Part shown: piece after piece, positions 33,318 to 44,364 of the stretch
Layout of the letters: each line of letters starts with the position of its first letter
How positions within the stretch are numbered: the first letter of the stretch is position 1
From: Ampelomyces quisqualis
Lineage: Eukaryota > Ascomycota > Dothideomycetes > Pleosporales > Phaeosphaeriaceae
Assembly (NCBI GenBank): GCA_018398575.1
Contig: JAGTXZ010000019.1
Coordinates: 1,922,001-1,986,000, forward strand
DNA: 64,000 bases
Direction: 5' to 3'
Notes under the pieces: generated by a model
What the model was told of the DNA's origin: nothing
The model's input: only the letters and a program-made list of their open reading frames with translations
Databases searched by the model: none
Made by a program: the position numbers and the translations under genes

Positions 33318-36300
33318 ATGAAAGTCTCTTTCGGACTCCTGGTGCATATTCTTCCACTGGTCGCATCAGCATGGAAACCAAGACACCTGGCAAGACAACA
33401 ACCACCGCCATCACAATCACAAGGGACTTGCCTCACGCAATATACTGTCGAATATGGCCTGGCCCCCACAGTCATCGGCCAACCCGTCGAGGTCGTGACT
33501 CAGATCACCGCAAACACAACACTGACGCCATTGCCATTCGATGTTGCCATCACGATTGGGAATGCCCCGACTTTACTCAGCACTGTCGTCACCGCGTTCT
33601 CGACGATCACAAATACAATCGTGCGTAGATATGTCACATTGACATCGGAGTGGGCTGGCCAGGCTGTCAGTACCAGTACAGTCTTGGATACGGCAAATCC
33701 AGAAGCAACGACAACTATACTTGTACTTGTGCCTAGCGGGGGACTTGGCCTCTCCTCATTGTCCCCAGGTGCGTTACTGCCTTCGGGACTGTCATCATCC
33801 CCCGGTGTATCTGCACCGCTGGGACCATCGCTGCCTACAGCTCTAGCTTCGTCGTCGCTCCCACTCCCCTCTTCGATACCAGGTATATCGCTGCCGTCTG
33901 GCGTGAGTGTACCGACACTTGCACCAAGCATTGGACTCTCACAGTTTACGACGATCACCGAATTTTACTCTGGGTCCGTCCCTATCACCTCAACCCTAGC
34001 TCTGCCAGTTCCGGGACTTGGTCAATTAGGTACCGTGCGAGTTCAGCTTCCTTTCCCCACATCGTCAGCATCTGCGCCCATACCTAGCAACATCGGCCAG
34101 GGCAGCTCTGTCGCTGTTGATCCACAATACACCACTGTCACATCTTTCTATCCAGGCTCTATTCCAGTTACTGTTACGCTGGCCTTACCGCAACTAGGAC
34201 TTGGTCTACTTGGTACGATTCTTGTGCAGCTTCCCTCTCCTACGTCTGCATCTGCGCCCATACCTAGCAACATCGCTCAGGGCAGTTCCATTGCGGTTGA
34301 TCCACAATACACCACTATCACGTCTTTCTACCCAGGCTCTACTCCAGGTATTGTTACGTTGGCCTTACCGCAGCCTGGACTGGGTCTGCTTGGTACGATT
34401 CTTGTGCAGCTTCCCTCTCCTACGTCCGCATCTGCACTCACAAGGAGCGATGTGAACATCATCGTTACTCCAAGTCCCGGACCCGAGGTGACTTTCCCGT
34501 ATGTCACCACCACTTCATTCTACACCGGGTCAGTCGCCGTTACGACAACCTTGGCCGAGCCGGATTACGTATTCGGGATTCCCGGGACAGTCTTGGTGCA
34601 ACTACCTTCTAGTGCTGCAACATTCGTATCAAGCATCGCAAGCCCGTCAAGTGCAGGCATTGTACTTCCGCCGCTGTACACTACTATCACTTCCTCGTAT
34701 ACAGGTTCAATAAGTGTCACTGCAACTTTGGCGCTCCCAAATCCCGCTCTGGGACAGCTCGGAACCGTTCTCGTGCAGGTTCCCTCGGGCGATGCGACAC
34801 CTGCGCCCAGCGGTGCAAGCCAGTCGGCCGGATTACCACCTTTGTTTGTCACCACCACTTCGTTCTATGCTGGCTCAACACCAGTTACGGCGACTCTAGC
34901 CTTGCCAAACAACGCACTCGGCCAGCCTGGCACTATTCTTCTAGTGCTCCCCTCAAGCGCCGCAACGCCTGCACCCAGCAGCGCCAGTCTGTCAGGTTCG
35001 AGTAACGGACTTCCTCAGCTATTCACCACCCTCACGTCGTTCTACAGCGGATCTGTACCTATCACTGAAACCCTGGCCCAACCCAATACATTGGCCGGGC
35101 AACTGGGCACGGTGCTTGTGCAGGTACCGCAGGTATTTACTACTGTCACGTCCACATTTACCGACCCATTACAGTCGGTCGCTAGGACTTCGACAATTGC
35201 AAGCCCCGTACTTCCTGGTCAGACTGGCACAGTGCTTGTTCAAGTACCTCAGATCTCGCAGCTTCCATTCACCACCATCACATCTACATTCACAGACCCA
35301 CTGCAAGTTGTTGCAAGCACCTCGACCATCGCGACTCCCAGTCTGCCTGGGCAAACTGGCACAGTGCTTGTCCAGGTCCCTCTAGGCCTCTTCACTACTA
35401 TCACTTCAACTTATACAGACCCGTTGCAATCAGTAATTGCAACATCAACAGCCGCGGTTCCCAGCATTCCCGGCCAAATTGGCACTGTGATAATCCAAGT
35501 ACCTCAGCCAAGACTCGAATTCACCACACTCACATCTCTCTACACCGGATCGGTGGCCACTACGTCAACTCTTGCCATTCCAAGTGCTTCAGGGCAGATT
35601 GGAACCGTACTCATACAGCTGCCTCAGGAGTTCACCACCGTGATCTCGTCATACAGTGGATCAACCATCATCACGTCGACGCTAGCCACACCAAGTCTGC
35701 CTGGCCAGACTGGTACCGTGGTTGTACAAGTCCCACAGCAGTTCGTTTACCTTACCTCATTCTACTCTGGATCCACCACTGCGTTCTCAACCCTGGCTAC
35801 ACCTAGCATCCCAGGCCAGACCGGCACAGTGCTTGTGCAAATACCACCAACGTTCACGACTGTCACCTCGCTGTACAGTGGCTCAGCACTGGCCACGTCA
35901 ACTGTGGCGATTCCAAGCGCAATTGGCCAGATCGGTACGGTTGTCGTTCAGGTCCCGTCACAGTTTACCACGGTCACCTCACTCTACACTGGACCAGTGC
36001 TGGTGACGTCGACTATCGCCTTGCCAAATGCGTCTGGTCAGGTAGGCACCATCATCGTGCAGGTGCCAGCCCGTTTCACCACCGTCACCTCAGTCTACTC
36101 CGGTTCAACGCCGACGACCTCTACAATCGCGGTTCCAACCGGAGCCGATGAAATTGGCACCGTGCTCGTGCAAGTGCCGGCCGAGTTTGTCACTGTCAGC
36201 TCACTCTACACTGGCTCAGTATTGGCAACATCCACCATCGCATTCCCATCTGCAGCCACTCAAACCGGCACCGTTCTTGTTCAAGTACCACAACTGTATA

Positions 36301-39300
36301 CTACTATTACTTCGGTATACACCGGGGTAAGCGTGGACACGCTCACTGCGACGCCGAGCCTGATCGGTGAGGTCGGCACGAAGCTCGTACTGGTGCCTCA
36401 AATATATGTCACGGTCACCTCGCTTTACGATGGCTTTTCCACGGCCACCGCGACGATTGCGACGCCCAACTTTCCAGAAGAAACAGGCACGGTAGTCATC
36501 CAGATCCCTGCGCCGTTCACAACGATCACCACTCTCAACCCTGCAGGTGGATCGGTCCCAACGACCGTAACGATCGCATTCCCAAGTGTGCTAGGCCAGA
36601 CAGGCACTGTGGTTGTGCAGGAACCTCAAAGCTTCACTACTGTAACATCTCTGAATCCTACAGGAGGCTCAGAAACCTTGCTATCAACAGTTCGGGCGCC
36701 GACCGCTGTCGGCGATATAGGCACAGTGGTGGCGCAGATTCCTCAGCCATTCACGACGATTACGCAGCTCAATCCTACAGGTGGATCAGCCACCCTCACG
36801 TCTACAATCAACACACCGACGGTCCTGGGTCAAACTGGCACAGTAGTTCTGCTAATTCCTCAGCCTTTCACTACCATCACCACTCTGAACACGCCTGGTG
36901 CCACAGCGGTCGTCACATCCACATTTGTAACCCCAAGCGCTCTCGGTCAGACTGGCATAGTGCTTGTCCAGGTGCCTCCGCAATTCACGACCATAACTTC
37001 CCTGAACACCCCCGGTGCTTCGGCAATCACCACATCGACCATCGCTACTCCAACAGTGGTCGGCGAAACGGGCACAATCCTTGTTCTTGTGACTCAAGCC
37101 TTCACGACCGTTACGTCGCTCAATACCCCGGGAGCTTCAGGAATCATCACTTCGACCTTGGGAAGTCCTAGCGTAGTTGGCCAAACCGGTACAGTCCTTG
37201 TACTGGTGACCCAGATCTTTACAACCATTACCTCACTGAACACCGCCGGGGCTTCAGGCATCGTCACCTCGACCTTGGTTACGCCTAGCATTGCCGACCA
37301 GACAGGTACAGTCCTTGTCCTGTTGACACCGACATATACTACCATTACCTCGCTCAATCCTCAGGGCGTGAGTGCTATCGTGACTTCGACAATCGTTATT
37401 CCTACTGCCGTCGGCCAGACTGGTACGGTCGTTGTTCTGGTTAATCAGGCGTTCACGACTATAACTTCGCTCAACACTCCAGGAGCGACGGGTATTGTCA
37501 CTTCCACAATTGCCAATCCTACCATCGCCGGCCAGACTGGTACCGTCTTGGTCCTGTTGACTCAGGTGTTCACGACTATTACATCACTGAACACACCAGG
37601 AGCAACGGCCGTTGTTACTTCGACGGCTGTCACGCCCACCGCCGTCGGTCAGACAGGTACAGTCGTCGTTCTGGAAACCCAAGTGTTCACTACCCTCACC
37701 TCCCTGAATCCCATATCTGGTGCCACAGGTATAACTACCTCAACACTCGTGGCTCCCACATTCGCTGGCCAGACTGGCACAGTCCTTGTTCTGATAACTC
37801 CTTTGTTCACCACTCTCACGTCACTTAACCCCGTAGCCGGTGCCACAGATTTGACCACCTCCACACTCGTGACACCCACGGTAGCTGGTCAGACTGGTAC
37901 TATTTTGGTCTTGGTGACGCAAGTCTATACCACTATTACATCCCTGAATCCGGCAGGTGTCTCAGCCATCATCACTTCCACGATCGCCACGCCGTCAGTC
38001 GTTGGGCAGACTGGAACAGTCTTGGTCTTGGCCAATCAGCTTTATACTACCATCACGTCTCTCAACACGGTGGGTGCCCCGAGTCCGGAAACAACAGTAC
38101 TCGTGTCGCCTTCAGTCGCCGGCCAGACTGGCACTGTGCTCATTCGCATCCCACCGCAGTTCACGACGATCACGTCACTCAACAGTGCCCCTGGCGCCAC
38201 CAGCCCAATTACGTCGACTATTGCTACTCCATCGGCCGTGGGTCAAGTCGGGACAGTGGTTGTCCAGGTGGTTCCGCAGTTCACTACAACTAGCATACTA
38301 AATTACGCGCCAGGCGCGTCGCTGCCAATCACCACAACAATTGCAACTCCCACTGCACCTGGTCAGGTTGGTACAGTAGCGATTTTAGTCCCTACACAGT
38401 TCACTACTATTACCTCGCTGAATCCCTCACCTGGCGCATCCTTACTTGTTACATCAACAATCGCGTTTCCGACGGTAGTAGGCCAGGTTGGTACTGTATT
38501 GATTCTGAGCCCACCTCAATTCAGCACAACTACTATCCTAAATCCAACACCTGGCGCATCCGTGCCCATCACATCTACAATCGTATCACCAACAGCTGTA
38601 GGGCAGACTGGCACCGTAGTGATCGAAGTCCCTCCTCAATTCACTACCATCACTACGCTGAACGCTGCACCCGGCGCCTCCGTTCCTATCACATCAACTA
38701 TCGCCATCCCAACTGTTGCAAATCAGATCGGTACTGTAGTGGTTCTAAGCCCCCCTCAATTCACTACAATCACTGCGTTAAATCCAGCACCAGGCGTGTC
38801 CGTCCCCGTCACGTCAACTATAGCAACACCCACAGTAGTGGGCCAGATTGGAACGGTCGTTGTTCAAATCCCCGCACAATTCACTACAATTACTGCGTTA
38901 AATCCAGCACCAGGCGTGTCCGTCCCTGTCACATCAACTATCGCAACACCTACGGTAGTGGGCCAGACTGGTACCATAGTAATCCTGAGCCCCCCTCAAT
39001 TCACTACAATTACTGCGTTAAATCCAACACCAGGCGTTTCCGTCCCCGTCACATCAACCATCGCAACACCCACAGTGGTAGGCCAGATTGGAACAGTCGT
39101 TGTTCAAATCCCCGCTCAATTCACTACTTTCACGTCACTTAACCCTACCGCTGGGGCTTCTGGACCTCTCACTTCGACAGTGGCAATACCAACAGTCGCG
39201 GGCCAGACCGGCACTGTCATTGTCCTAATTCCAGCTCCCTTTACGACGGTCACGTCATTCAACTTGGCTTCTGGTGTTTCTGCTCCCATCACATCAACTG

Positions 39301-41735
39301 GGGCAGTGCCAACAATTCTGGGCCAGACTGGAACTGTCGTGGTACAAATCCCGCCGCCCTTTACGACAGTCACTTCAATCAACCCAACGGCTGGAGTCAC
39401 TACCAATTTGGTATCGACAGGTCCAGTGCCAACAGTCGTGGGTCAGACTGGCACAGTGCTAGTGTTGATTCCTGAAACTTTCACCACAATTACTTCCATC
39501 AATCCGGCGCTTACTACCCCTGTAGTGACTACAGGCCCCCCTCCAACTATTGTTGGCCAGACTGGAACCGTACTCGTTCAGATTCCACCCCCTTTCACGA
39601 CCATCACCTCCATCAATCCAGCCCTTACCACCGCAACAGTGACCACCGGCCCCGTTCCAACTGTCGTGGGTCAAACTGGAACGGTTCTTGTGCAGATCCC
39701 GCCGGCTTTCACCACAATAACATCCATCAATGCAGCGCTTACTGCCACAGTAGTAGCGACTGGCCCAGCACCGACCGTCGTAGGCCAGACTGGCACTGTG
39801 CTTGTGCAGATTCCACCAGCTTTCACCACCATCACCACGATTATCGCGTCGCTGACTACCACTGTAATTTCAAGCGGCCCAGCCCCCACCGTCGTGGGTC
39901 AAACTGGTACTGTACTGATTGAGCTCCCTCCTACCTTCACGACAATCACTTCGCTCAATCCAGCAGTGGGAGCCACAGCCCCAATCACGTCCACAGGCGC
40001 CATACCAACCGTTGTCGGCCAGACCGGAACAGTAATCGTGCAAATTCCAGCACCATTCACTACCATCACAAGTACCGTTGCAGGAATTTCGGCAGTCGTT
40101 ACTTCCACGATCGTGGTGCCTAGCGTGGTTGGCCAGACCGGAACCATTGTGATATTGCGCCCTGCATCGGCGGCACCGATCGTTTCCTCGATTGCACCAA
40201 GCGGCGTCGTTTCGACCCCTGTGACTCTAACCAGCCGTCCCACCGATGTCTGCAATATTCAGGTCTCTTCCTTTACGGGTAATTGTTTGGAAACCTTGCC
40301 GTCTGTTTGTCAATCGTTGAACAGCGGAAGTCTGCTCACTGCTATCGTCGACACAGCCACCCTCGTAGCCTGTCAGACGGCCCTCGGAGTCTTTGGAACC
40401 GTCGACGCACTGGGCTGCTTTACGGGTGGCTTGGTGTCTAGTCTGACTGGCGCTAACGTCTATCGTTGTATCCAAGCGCATGTTCCCACATGTAGCAACT
40501 GTGTCCAAGCACTACCAGACCTTTGTACAAACCTCGCGTCGAATACGAACATCCTCGAAGTTCCGGTCTTGGCATTATGTCAAGCATCGCTCGGATACTT
40601 TGGTCTAGGTGTCGGCGCGGCCTGTTTCAGATTAGGAAGCGTCGTCTCGTCACTCACAGGCCAGAACGTCGTCAACTGTCTTCGCCAGAACGTCCCCGTC
40701 TGCCCAACTACTACTGGCACGGCGCCCCAATCCCTCCTTGCCACCGTCACCACAACCGGCTGTGCAGGCACCGCTTCAGCACAAACGTGTATCTCCAGTC
40801 TCCCAAGTGCATGTCAAGTCTCCAGCTCCGGCCTCCTAGGCAGCGTCATCGGCGCAGTCGACACTCTAGCCTGCCAGACCGCCCTGGGCGTCTTCGGCAC
40901 CGTTAATGCCGCCGTGTGCTTCGGACCCGCGCTGCTCAGCACCTTCACCGGCGCCGACTTTGACACATGTCTACGCACCCGTCTGCCCCTTTGTAATCGC
41001 TGCATCCAGCGCCTGCCAGGCGTATGCTCTGTGACCATTGGAAATCTAGGCGGCGCATGTCAAGAAGCACTTGGCCTCTTCGGCCACACAACCGCAGCAA
41101 ATTGCTTCCTGAATGGCATCACCACGTTACAAATCACGCCCTCGCTTATCTCGTGCTTAAACACCGCCCTGCCGTTTTGCCAAACTTTGGCAACTATCAC
41201 GCAGACTTCTGGCTCCACAGCGTTCACGAGCACAATTACCAGCGTTTCCGGCGGCCTCCTCGGCATTGCAGCTACAACCACTACATTCGTGCTCGTCAAC
41301 CTCCCCACACCCACACCTATACTAAATTCCATCACGCAGACCTCGGGATCTCTGGCGTTTACAAGCACAATCACCAGCGTTTCCGGCGGCCTCCTCGGCA
41401 TTGCAGCTACAACCACAACCTTTGTGCTCGTAAACCTCCCCACACCTGCACCCGTGCTTCGATCCACCACACAGACCTCGGGCTCGATTGCCTTCACATC
41501 GACCGTCGTCAGCGTTTCCGGCGGCCTTCTTGGCGCTGGAGCGACAACCACAACCTACGTGCTCGTCAACGTGCCCACCCCCGCGCCCGTATTTTCGACG
41601 AGCTTGCGCACGAGCGGGAATAGCAGGTTTACGAGCACGATTACGGCCTTCACGACTATTCCAGGCGCGCTGTTGCAGCCCGCCGTCACGAGCGCGGTCG
41701 CGACGTATGTGCTTGTTAATGTGCCGACTGCGTAG
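33318..41735 (+). CDS. Giant secreted tandem-repeat protein (adhesin/mucin-like), 2,805 aa
   Basis: A single-exon ORF with a clear signal peptide (MKVSFGLLVHILPLVASA) and a good start context. After a Ser/Pro/Leu-rich N-terminal region, about 50 tandem repeats fill residues about 209-2285: seven longer units of the form YTTITSFYPGS...LGTVLVQLPS, then 12 of about 37 residues and 31 of 38-40 residues of the form FTTITSLNPxxG then TSTIATPTVVGQTGTVLVQIPP. Next come four Cys-rich modules at about residues 2312-2620, recognisable by CQTALGVFGTV-like cores (near 2350, 2420, 2518 and 2580), and four C-terminal repeats of the TSGSxAFTSTITSVSGG type ending VLVNLPTP. No hydrophobic GPI-anchor tail is present, so it is probably secreted or held in the wall by other means. 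Thr/Ser density predicts heavy O-glycosylation. Function (adhesion, coating) is inferred from architecture only. Confidence 0.85.
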   Translation: MKVSFGLLVHILPLVASAWKPRHLARQQPPPSQSQGTCLTQYTVEYGLAPTVIGQPVEVVTQITANTTLTPLPFDVAITIGNAPTLLSTVVTAFSTITNTIVRRYVTLTSEWAGQAVSTSTVLDTANPEATTTILVLVPSGGLGLSSLSPGALLPSGLSSSPGVSAPLGPSLPTALASSSLPLPSSIPGISLPSGVSVPTLAPSIGLSQFTTITEFYSGSVPITSTLALPVPGLGQLGTVRVQLPFPTSSASAPIPSNIGQGSSVAVDPQYTTVTSFYPGSIPVTVTLALPQLGLGLLGTILVQLPSPTSASAPIPSNIAQGSSIAVDPQYTTITSFYPGSTPGIVTLALPQPGLGLLGTILVQLPSPTSASALTRSDVNIIVTPSPGPEVTFPYVTTTSFYTGSVAVTTTLAEPDYVFGIPGTVLVQLPSSAATFVSSIASPSSAGIVLPPLYTTITSSYTGSISVTATLALPNPALGQLGTVLVQVPSGDATPAPSGASQSAGLPPLFVTTTSFYAGSTPVTATLALPNNALGQPGTILLVLPSSAATPAPSSASLSGSSNGLPQLFTTLTSFYSGSVPITETLAQPNTLAGQLGTVLVQVPQVFTTVTSTFTDPLQSVARTSTIASPVLPGQTGTVLVQVPQISQLPFTTITSTFTDPLQVVASTSTIATPSLPGQTGTVLVQVPLGLFTTITSTYTDPLQSVIATSTAAVPSIPGQIGTVIIQVPQPRLEFTTLTSLYTGSVATTSTLAIPSASGQIGTVLIQLPQEFTTVISSYSGSTIITSTLATPSLPGQTGTVVVQVPQQFVYLTSFYSGSTTAFSTLATPSIPGQTGTVLVQIPPTFTTVTSLYSGSALATSTVAIPSAIGQIGTVVVQVPSQFTTVTSLYTGPVLVTSTIALPNASGQVGTIIVQVPARFTTVTSVYSGSTPTTSTIAVPTGADEIGTVLVQVPAEFVTVSSLYTGSVLATSTIAFPSAATQTGTVLVQVPQLYTTITSVYTGVSVDTLTATPSLIGEVGTKLVLVPQIYVTVTSLYDGFSTATATIATPNFPEETGTVVIQIPAPFTTITTLNPAGGSVPTTVTIAFPSVLGQTGTVVVQEPQSFTTVTSLNPTGGSETLLSTVRAPTAVGDIGTVVAQIPQPFTTITQLNPTGGSATLTSTINTPTVLGQTGTVVLLIPQPFTTITTLNTPGATAVVTSTFVTPSALGQTGIVLVQVPPQFTTITSLNTPGASAITTSTIATPTVVGETGTILVLVTQAFTTVTSLNTPGASGIITSTLGSPSVVGQTGTVLVLVTQIFTTITSLNTAGASGIVTSTLVTPSIADQTGTVLVLLTPTYTTITSLNPQGVSAIVTSTIVIPTAVGQTGTVVVLVNQAFTTITSLNTPGATGIVTSTIANPTIAGQTGTVLVLLTQVFTTITSLNTPGATAVVTSTAVTPTAVGQTGTVVVLETQVFTTLTSLNPISGATGITTSTLVAPTFAGQTGTVLVLITPLFTTLTSLNPVAGATDLTTSTLVTPTVAGQTGTILVLVTQVYTTITSLNPAGVSAIITSTIATPSVVGQTGTVLVLANQLYTTITSLNTVGAPSPETTVLVSPSVAGQTGTVLIRIPPQFTTITSLNSAPGATSPITSTIATPSAVGQVGTVVVQVVPQFTTTSILNYAPGASLPITTTIATPTAPGQVGTVAILVPTQFTTITSLNPSPGASLLVTSTIAFPTVVGQVGTVLILSPPQFSTTTILNPTPGASVPITSTIVSPTAVGQTGTVVIEVPPQFTTITTLNAAPGASVPITSTIAIPTVANQIGTVVVLSPPQFTTITALNPAPGVSVPVTSTIATPTVVGQIGTVVVQIPAQFTTITALNPAPGVSVPVTSTIATPTVVGQTGTIVILSPPQFTTITALNPTPGVSVPVTSTIATPTVVGQIGTVVVQIPAQFTTFTSLNPTAGASGPLTSTVAIPTVAGQTGTVIVLIPAPFTTVTSFNLASGVSAPITSTGAVPTILGQTGTVVVQIPPPFTTVTSINPTAGVTTNLVSTGPVPTVVGQTGTVLVLIPETFTTITSINPALTTPVVTTGPPPTIVGQTGTVLVQIPPPFTTITSINPALTTATVTTGPVPTVVGQTGTVLVQIPPAFTTITSINAALTATVVATGPAPTVVGQTGTVLVQIPPAFTTITTIIASLTTTVISSGPAPTVVGQTGTVLIELPPTFTTITSLNPAVGATAPITSTGAIPTVVGQTGTVIVQIPAPFTTITSTVAGISAVVTSTIVVPSVVGQTGTIVILRPASAAPIVSSIAPSGVVSTPVTLTSRPTDVCNIQVSSFTGNCLETLPSVCQSLNSGSLLTAIVDTATLVACQTALGVFGTVDALGCFTGGLVSSLTGANVYRCIQAHVPTCSNCVQALPDLCTNLASNTNILEVPVLALCQASLGYFGLGVGAACFRLGSVVSSLTGQNVVNCLRQNVPVCPTTTGTAPQSLLATVTTTGCAGTASAQTCISSLPSACQVSSSGLLGSVIGAVDTLACQTALGVFGTVNAAVCFGPALLSTFTGADFDTCLRTRLPLCNRCIQRLPGVCSVTIGNLGGACQEALGLFGHTTAANCFLNGITTLQITPSLISCLNTALPFCQTLATITQTSGSTAFTSTITSVSGGLLGIAATTTTFVLVNLPTPTPILNSITQTSGSLAFTSTITSVSGGLLGIAATTTTFVLVNLPTPAPVLRSTTQTSGSIAFTSTVVSVSGGLLGAGATTTTYVLVNVPTPAPVFSTSLRTSGNSRFTSTITAFTTIPGALLQPAVTSAVATYVLVNVPTA
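38757..39116 (+). repeat. Three near-identical 120-bp repeat units inside the giant gene
   Basis: Units at 38757-38876, 38877-38996 and 38997-39116 each encode 40 residues and are much more alike than their neighbours, sharing FTTITALNP and GVSVPVTSTIATPTVVGQ. They probably reflect recent duplication or gene conversion. Confidence 0.85.
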
Positions 41736-42116
41736 AGGGCGCGGTCGGCGGGACGATGCATGTGCATACGGTTCTTTTTTTTTTTGGGAGCGCTGTGATG
41801 TTTGACATGGCATGGCATGATATGACATGACATGATGTAATGATATGAGCTGGGCTGGGCTCAAATGAGTCGAGTCGAGTTGGGGAGTTGCATTGTTACG
41901 AGTAATGGTATTACTGTTTAGTTCTTCACTTGTGTCGCACTCTACCCAAACTTGTCAGTATGTTCAATTCGATGTACAACTCCCTTTGAGCGTGGGGGCT
42001 GTGGTTCCATCACGCTTTGTCACCTTTTCAAAGTACTTTATAGAGTACTACTCTCAAAATCCTCGCTAAATGACTACTCACCGCTAAAAACAAGACATGA
42101 CGTTGAATAAAAAGAT
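41736..42116. other. Convergent intergenic, 380 bp
   Basis: Shared 3' region of the giant surface-protein gene (+) and the membrane-protein gene (-). It contains a T run (about 41775), CATGGCATGGCATGATATGA-type microrepeats and a GAGTCGAGTCGAG run. No gene was seen. Confidence 0.6.
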
Positions 42117-43401
42117 CTAGTACCCGGGTTTCGCCGGTGTCCAGTTCTTGTACAAGCACGAGCACAAAGTGCCCGCGTCCTGCGCCTCTAAGCCATCCGA
42201 GACCTTCTCGCCTGAAGACTTCCTGCACGAGGGGACGTTTTCGCCTCCGGCTACGGTTTGTTCGACGCGCACGGCTGTGGGGCATGTTAGCTTTTGCCCG
42301 CGGCTCATGTCATAGATTTGGCTTACCATGAGGCCATGCAGGACTTTCCGTGTTTCCAACTGCAATAGTGTCCTGGGGGTACGTTCGCGCCATCTTTGTG
42401 TATAGCGAACCCTGGATATTCGTGCTCCCGTAGTCGCATATAAAATCGCCCTGTTGCTCTCCAATGCGTCCCGTCATGTTCACTGACCTCGTTCGTGTGA
42501 TCTGGAAGCGGTATCGCTCCGTGTCTTTGCCGCCGTCGAGCAGTTCCAGCTTCTCGTTTTGGAACATTGTGCCAAAAGTTGGATCTTGGCCCTTGGAAGA
42601 GATTTTGTAGGCACCAGCAGACCCGCTGATCTCCCAGTTCAGAATCGTGAGTGCCTTTTGTGGGTCGGAGTAGTAGTTGGTGGCGGGCGGACATGACCAC
42701 GTCGCGAGGTTGGCAGTGCAGCTTGATTGCACGGTGTCGAGGAATGTTACAAAGGAATAGGAGCCGGCAGGGAAGCCCGACGTAGGCGTGGAGGATTGGT
42801 CGGCTTCGGCACCTGCGCCCGTAGTCGGGCTAGCCTGGTTGTCTGCGGGCAGAGATGGCGAGTCACTGAACTATGTGTTAGTCGCCTGCATACATAGAGG
42901 GGGTCATCTGGGCAACTCTCACCTGCGTGAGGACTTCTTCTTCAATCCTACCGCCAGACCCACAGCCACCGCGATGACGATCGCAAGCAATATTGCGAGC
43001 ATGACTGAGATTCTTTTGCGGCTCCAGCTTCTCCAGCCTCCTCTGCTGGCTGCGTGCCGTATGTGCCCAAACTTGTCTGCGTCCTTGTCGCTCCAGACGC
43101 TGACACTCAACACACTGCCATTGGGCGTCCGCGCCTCGATGCCTTCACGCGGGGTGCTCAGCTCCCCGCCAGTCAGGATCGACACGCCCGGCTCCTTGGG
43201 GTCGTTGTACCCATGCTGTACAGGGCCCATGTGCTGATGTGACGGGTCGTTGCAGTACGTGCTTCGGGTGGTGACGCTGGTCTTGCCAGCGGCAGGCGAC
43301 CTGGATTGCCGTGCCTGGGTCGATTCGATGATCATGGAAAGGCGCTGGCCGGCAGGCGTGGAGATTCGTCTGGCAGGGCCATGGCCGTCAAAGACGTCCA
43401 T
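42117..43401 (-). CDS. Single-pass membrane protein with Cys-containing ectodomain, 391 aa
   Basis: Three exons, 43401-42923, 42865-42327 and 42274-42117, with introns of 57 and 52 bp; phases agree and give 391 residues. The ATG at 43401 has a strong context (CACCATGG); the open frame upstream lacks an ATG. The N-terminal 125 residues are polar and probably cytosolic. One hydrophobic segment (ISVMLAILLAIVIAVAVGL, about 131-149) is preceded by WRSWSRKR and followed by KKKSSR. Then come a Ser/Pro/Ala-rich stalk and a domain with several Cys (SSCTANLATWSCPPA, FICDYG, CSCLYKNW at the C-terminus). The layout suggests a plasma-membrane or endomembrane protein with an extracytosolic C-terminus. No named family was recognised. 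Confidence 0.75.
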
Positions 43402-44364
43402 GGTGACGGCAGGTGGCGCAGTGTTTGTCTCGACTCTCCTCAGGGGTGCGCCTGCCAATCCTCGGTGCGTGGTGCGTGATTCGTCCGCATGCCCGGGGTG
43501 TTGTTGAAGCTGGCCAGAATCGAAGGCTCGCGTCAAGTATGGGAAATAAGGCAACGGACGGCGTGTGAGGGGGAAGGCTGAGGGTCCTGGGCGGAGCGGT
43601 CTGCTTGTTGATAATTGATGTAGCTTCCATCATGCGCTAGGGGCCCATTGCGGTATGGGGCAGTGCCAGAAGCGGCCTAGCCCTTCGCGAGGCGGTCACT
43701 GCCATGTCTGGAGAGGTCGAGACCTGTCTGCTATCCGTCGCATCCAGAGTCGGCCGAAGATGTCTGGAGAAAGGAAATGCGACATGTGCTTGCGTGATCG
43801 GAGCATGTTTGTGCGAGCGCGATGGAGATATAGCTCGCCGTCCATACTCCGTAGTGGCGGCGTAGCGGCGTGGTGGCGCGGAGCTTGTCTAGCGGCTTCG
43901 CGTGTTCCGGTATGCTAGCAGGGATCTCAGCCGAGACTTACTTGCGCCTGCCAAGCCCCACGTCGCGACTGCCTTTACTAAGTTTACTTGCGAAGTTCTG
44001 GCACGTGATGCTCCTTCACTCTCACCAGCGCCCGATGCTGCTCTAAAACCTCACTGCGCGTTGCTCGCGTTTAAATGTCTTGCTACGGGCATCAGCGGAC
44101 GTGCCCTCTTCAGCGCGCCGTGACACACCGCCTCACCTCACCTAGCGGTACCTGCTGTTGGACGCGACTGCCTGCGCGCGCAAACACTAGCTGCGCTTCC
44201 TGATTGTCGCTTCACATCGAGACCACTGCACCCTCACCACCTTGCATCTCTTGACTCGCCATCTATCCACGTGCTACGTGGCTATCATCTTTGGGCAGCA
44301 CTGCTTGCAGCTTGCCGAATCCCGACTCCGTCCAAGACCGCCACCTTCACCACCAAGAGGGACC
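43402..44364. promoter_or_regulatory. Divergent promoter between membrane-protein gene and clr2
   Basis: A 960-bp gene-free stretch with genes leaving in both directions. It contains one TACTCCGTA copy (43845-43853) and a CT-rich leader before the clr2 start. No specific site was recognised. Confidence 0.5.
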
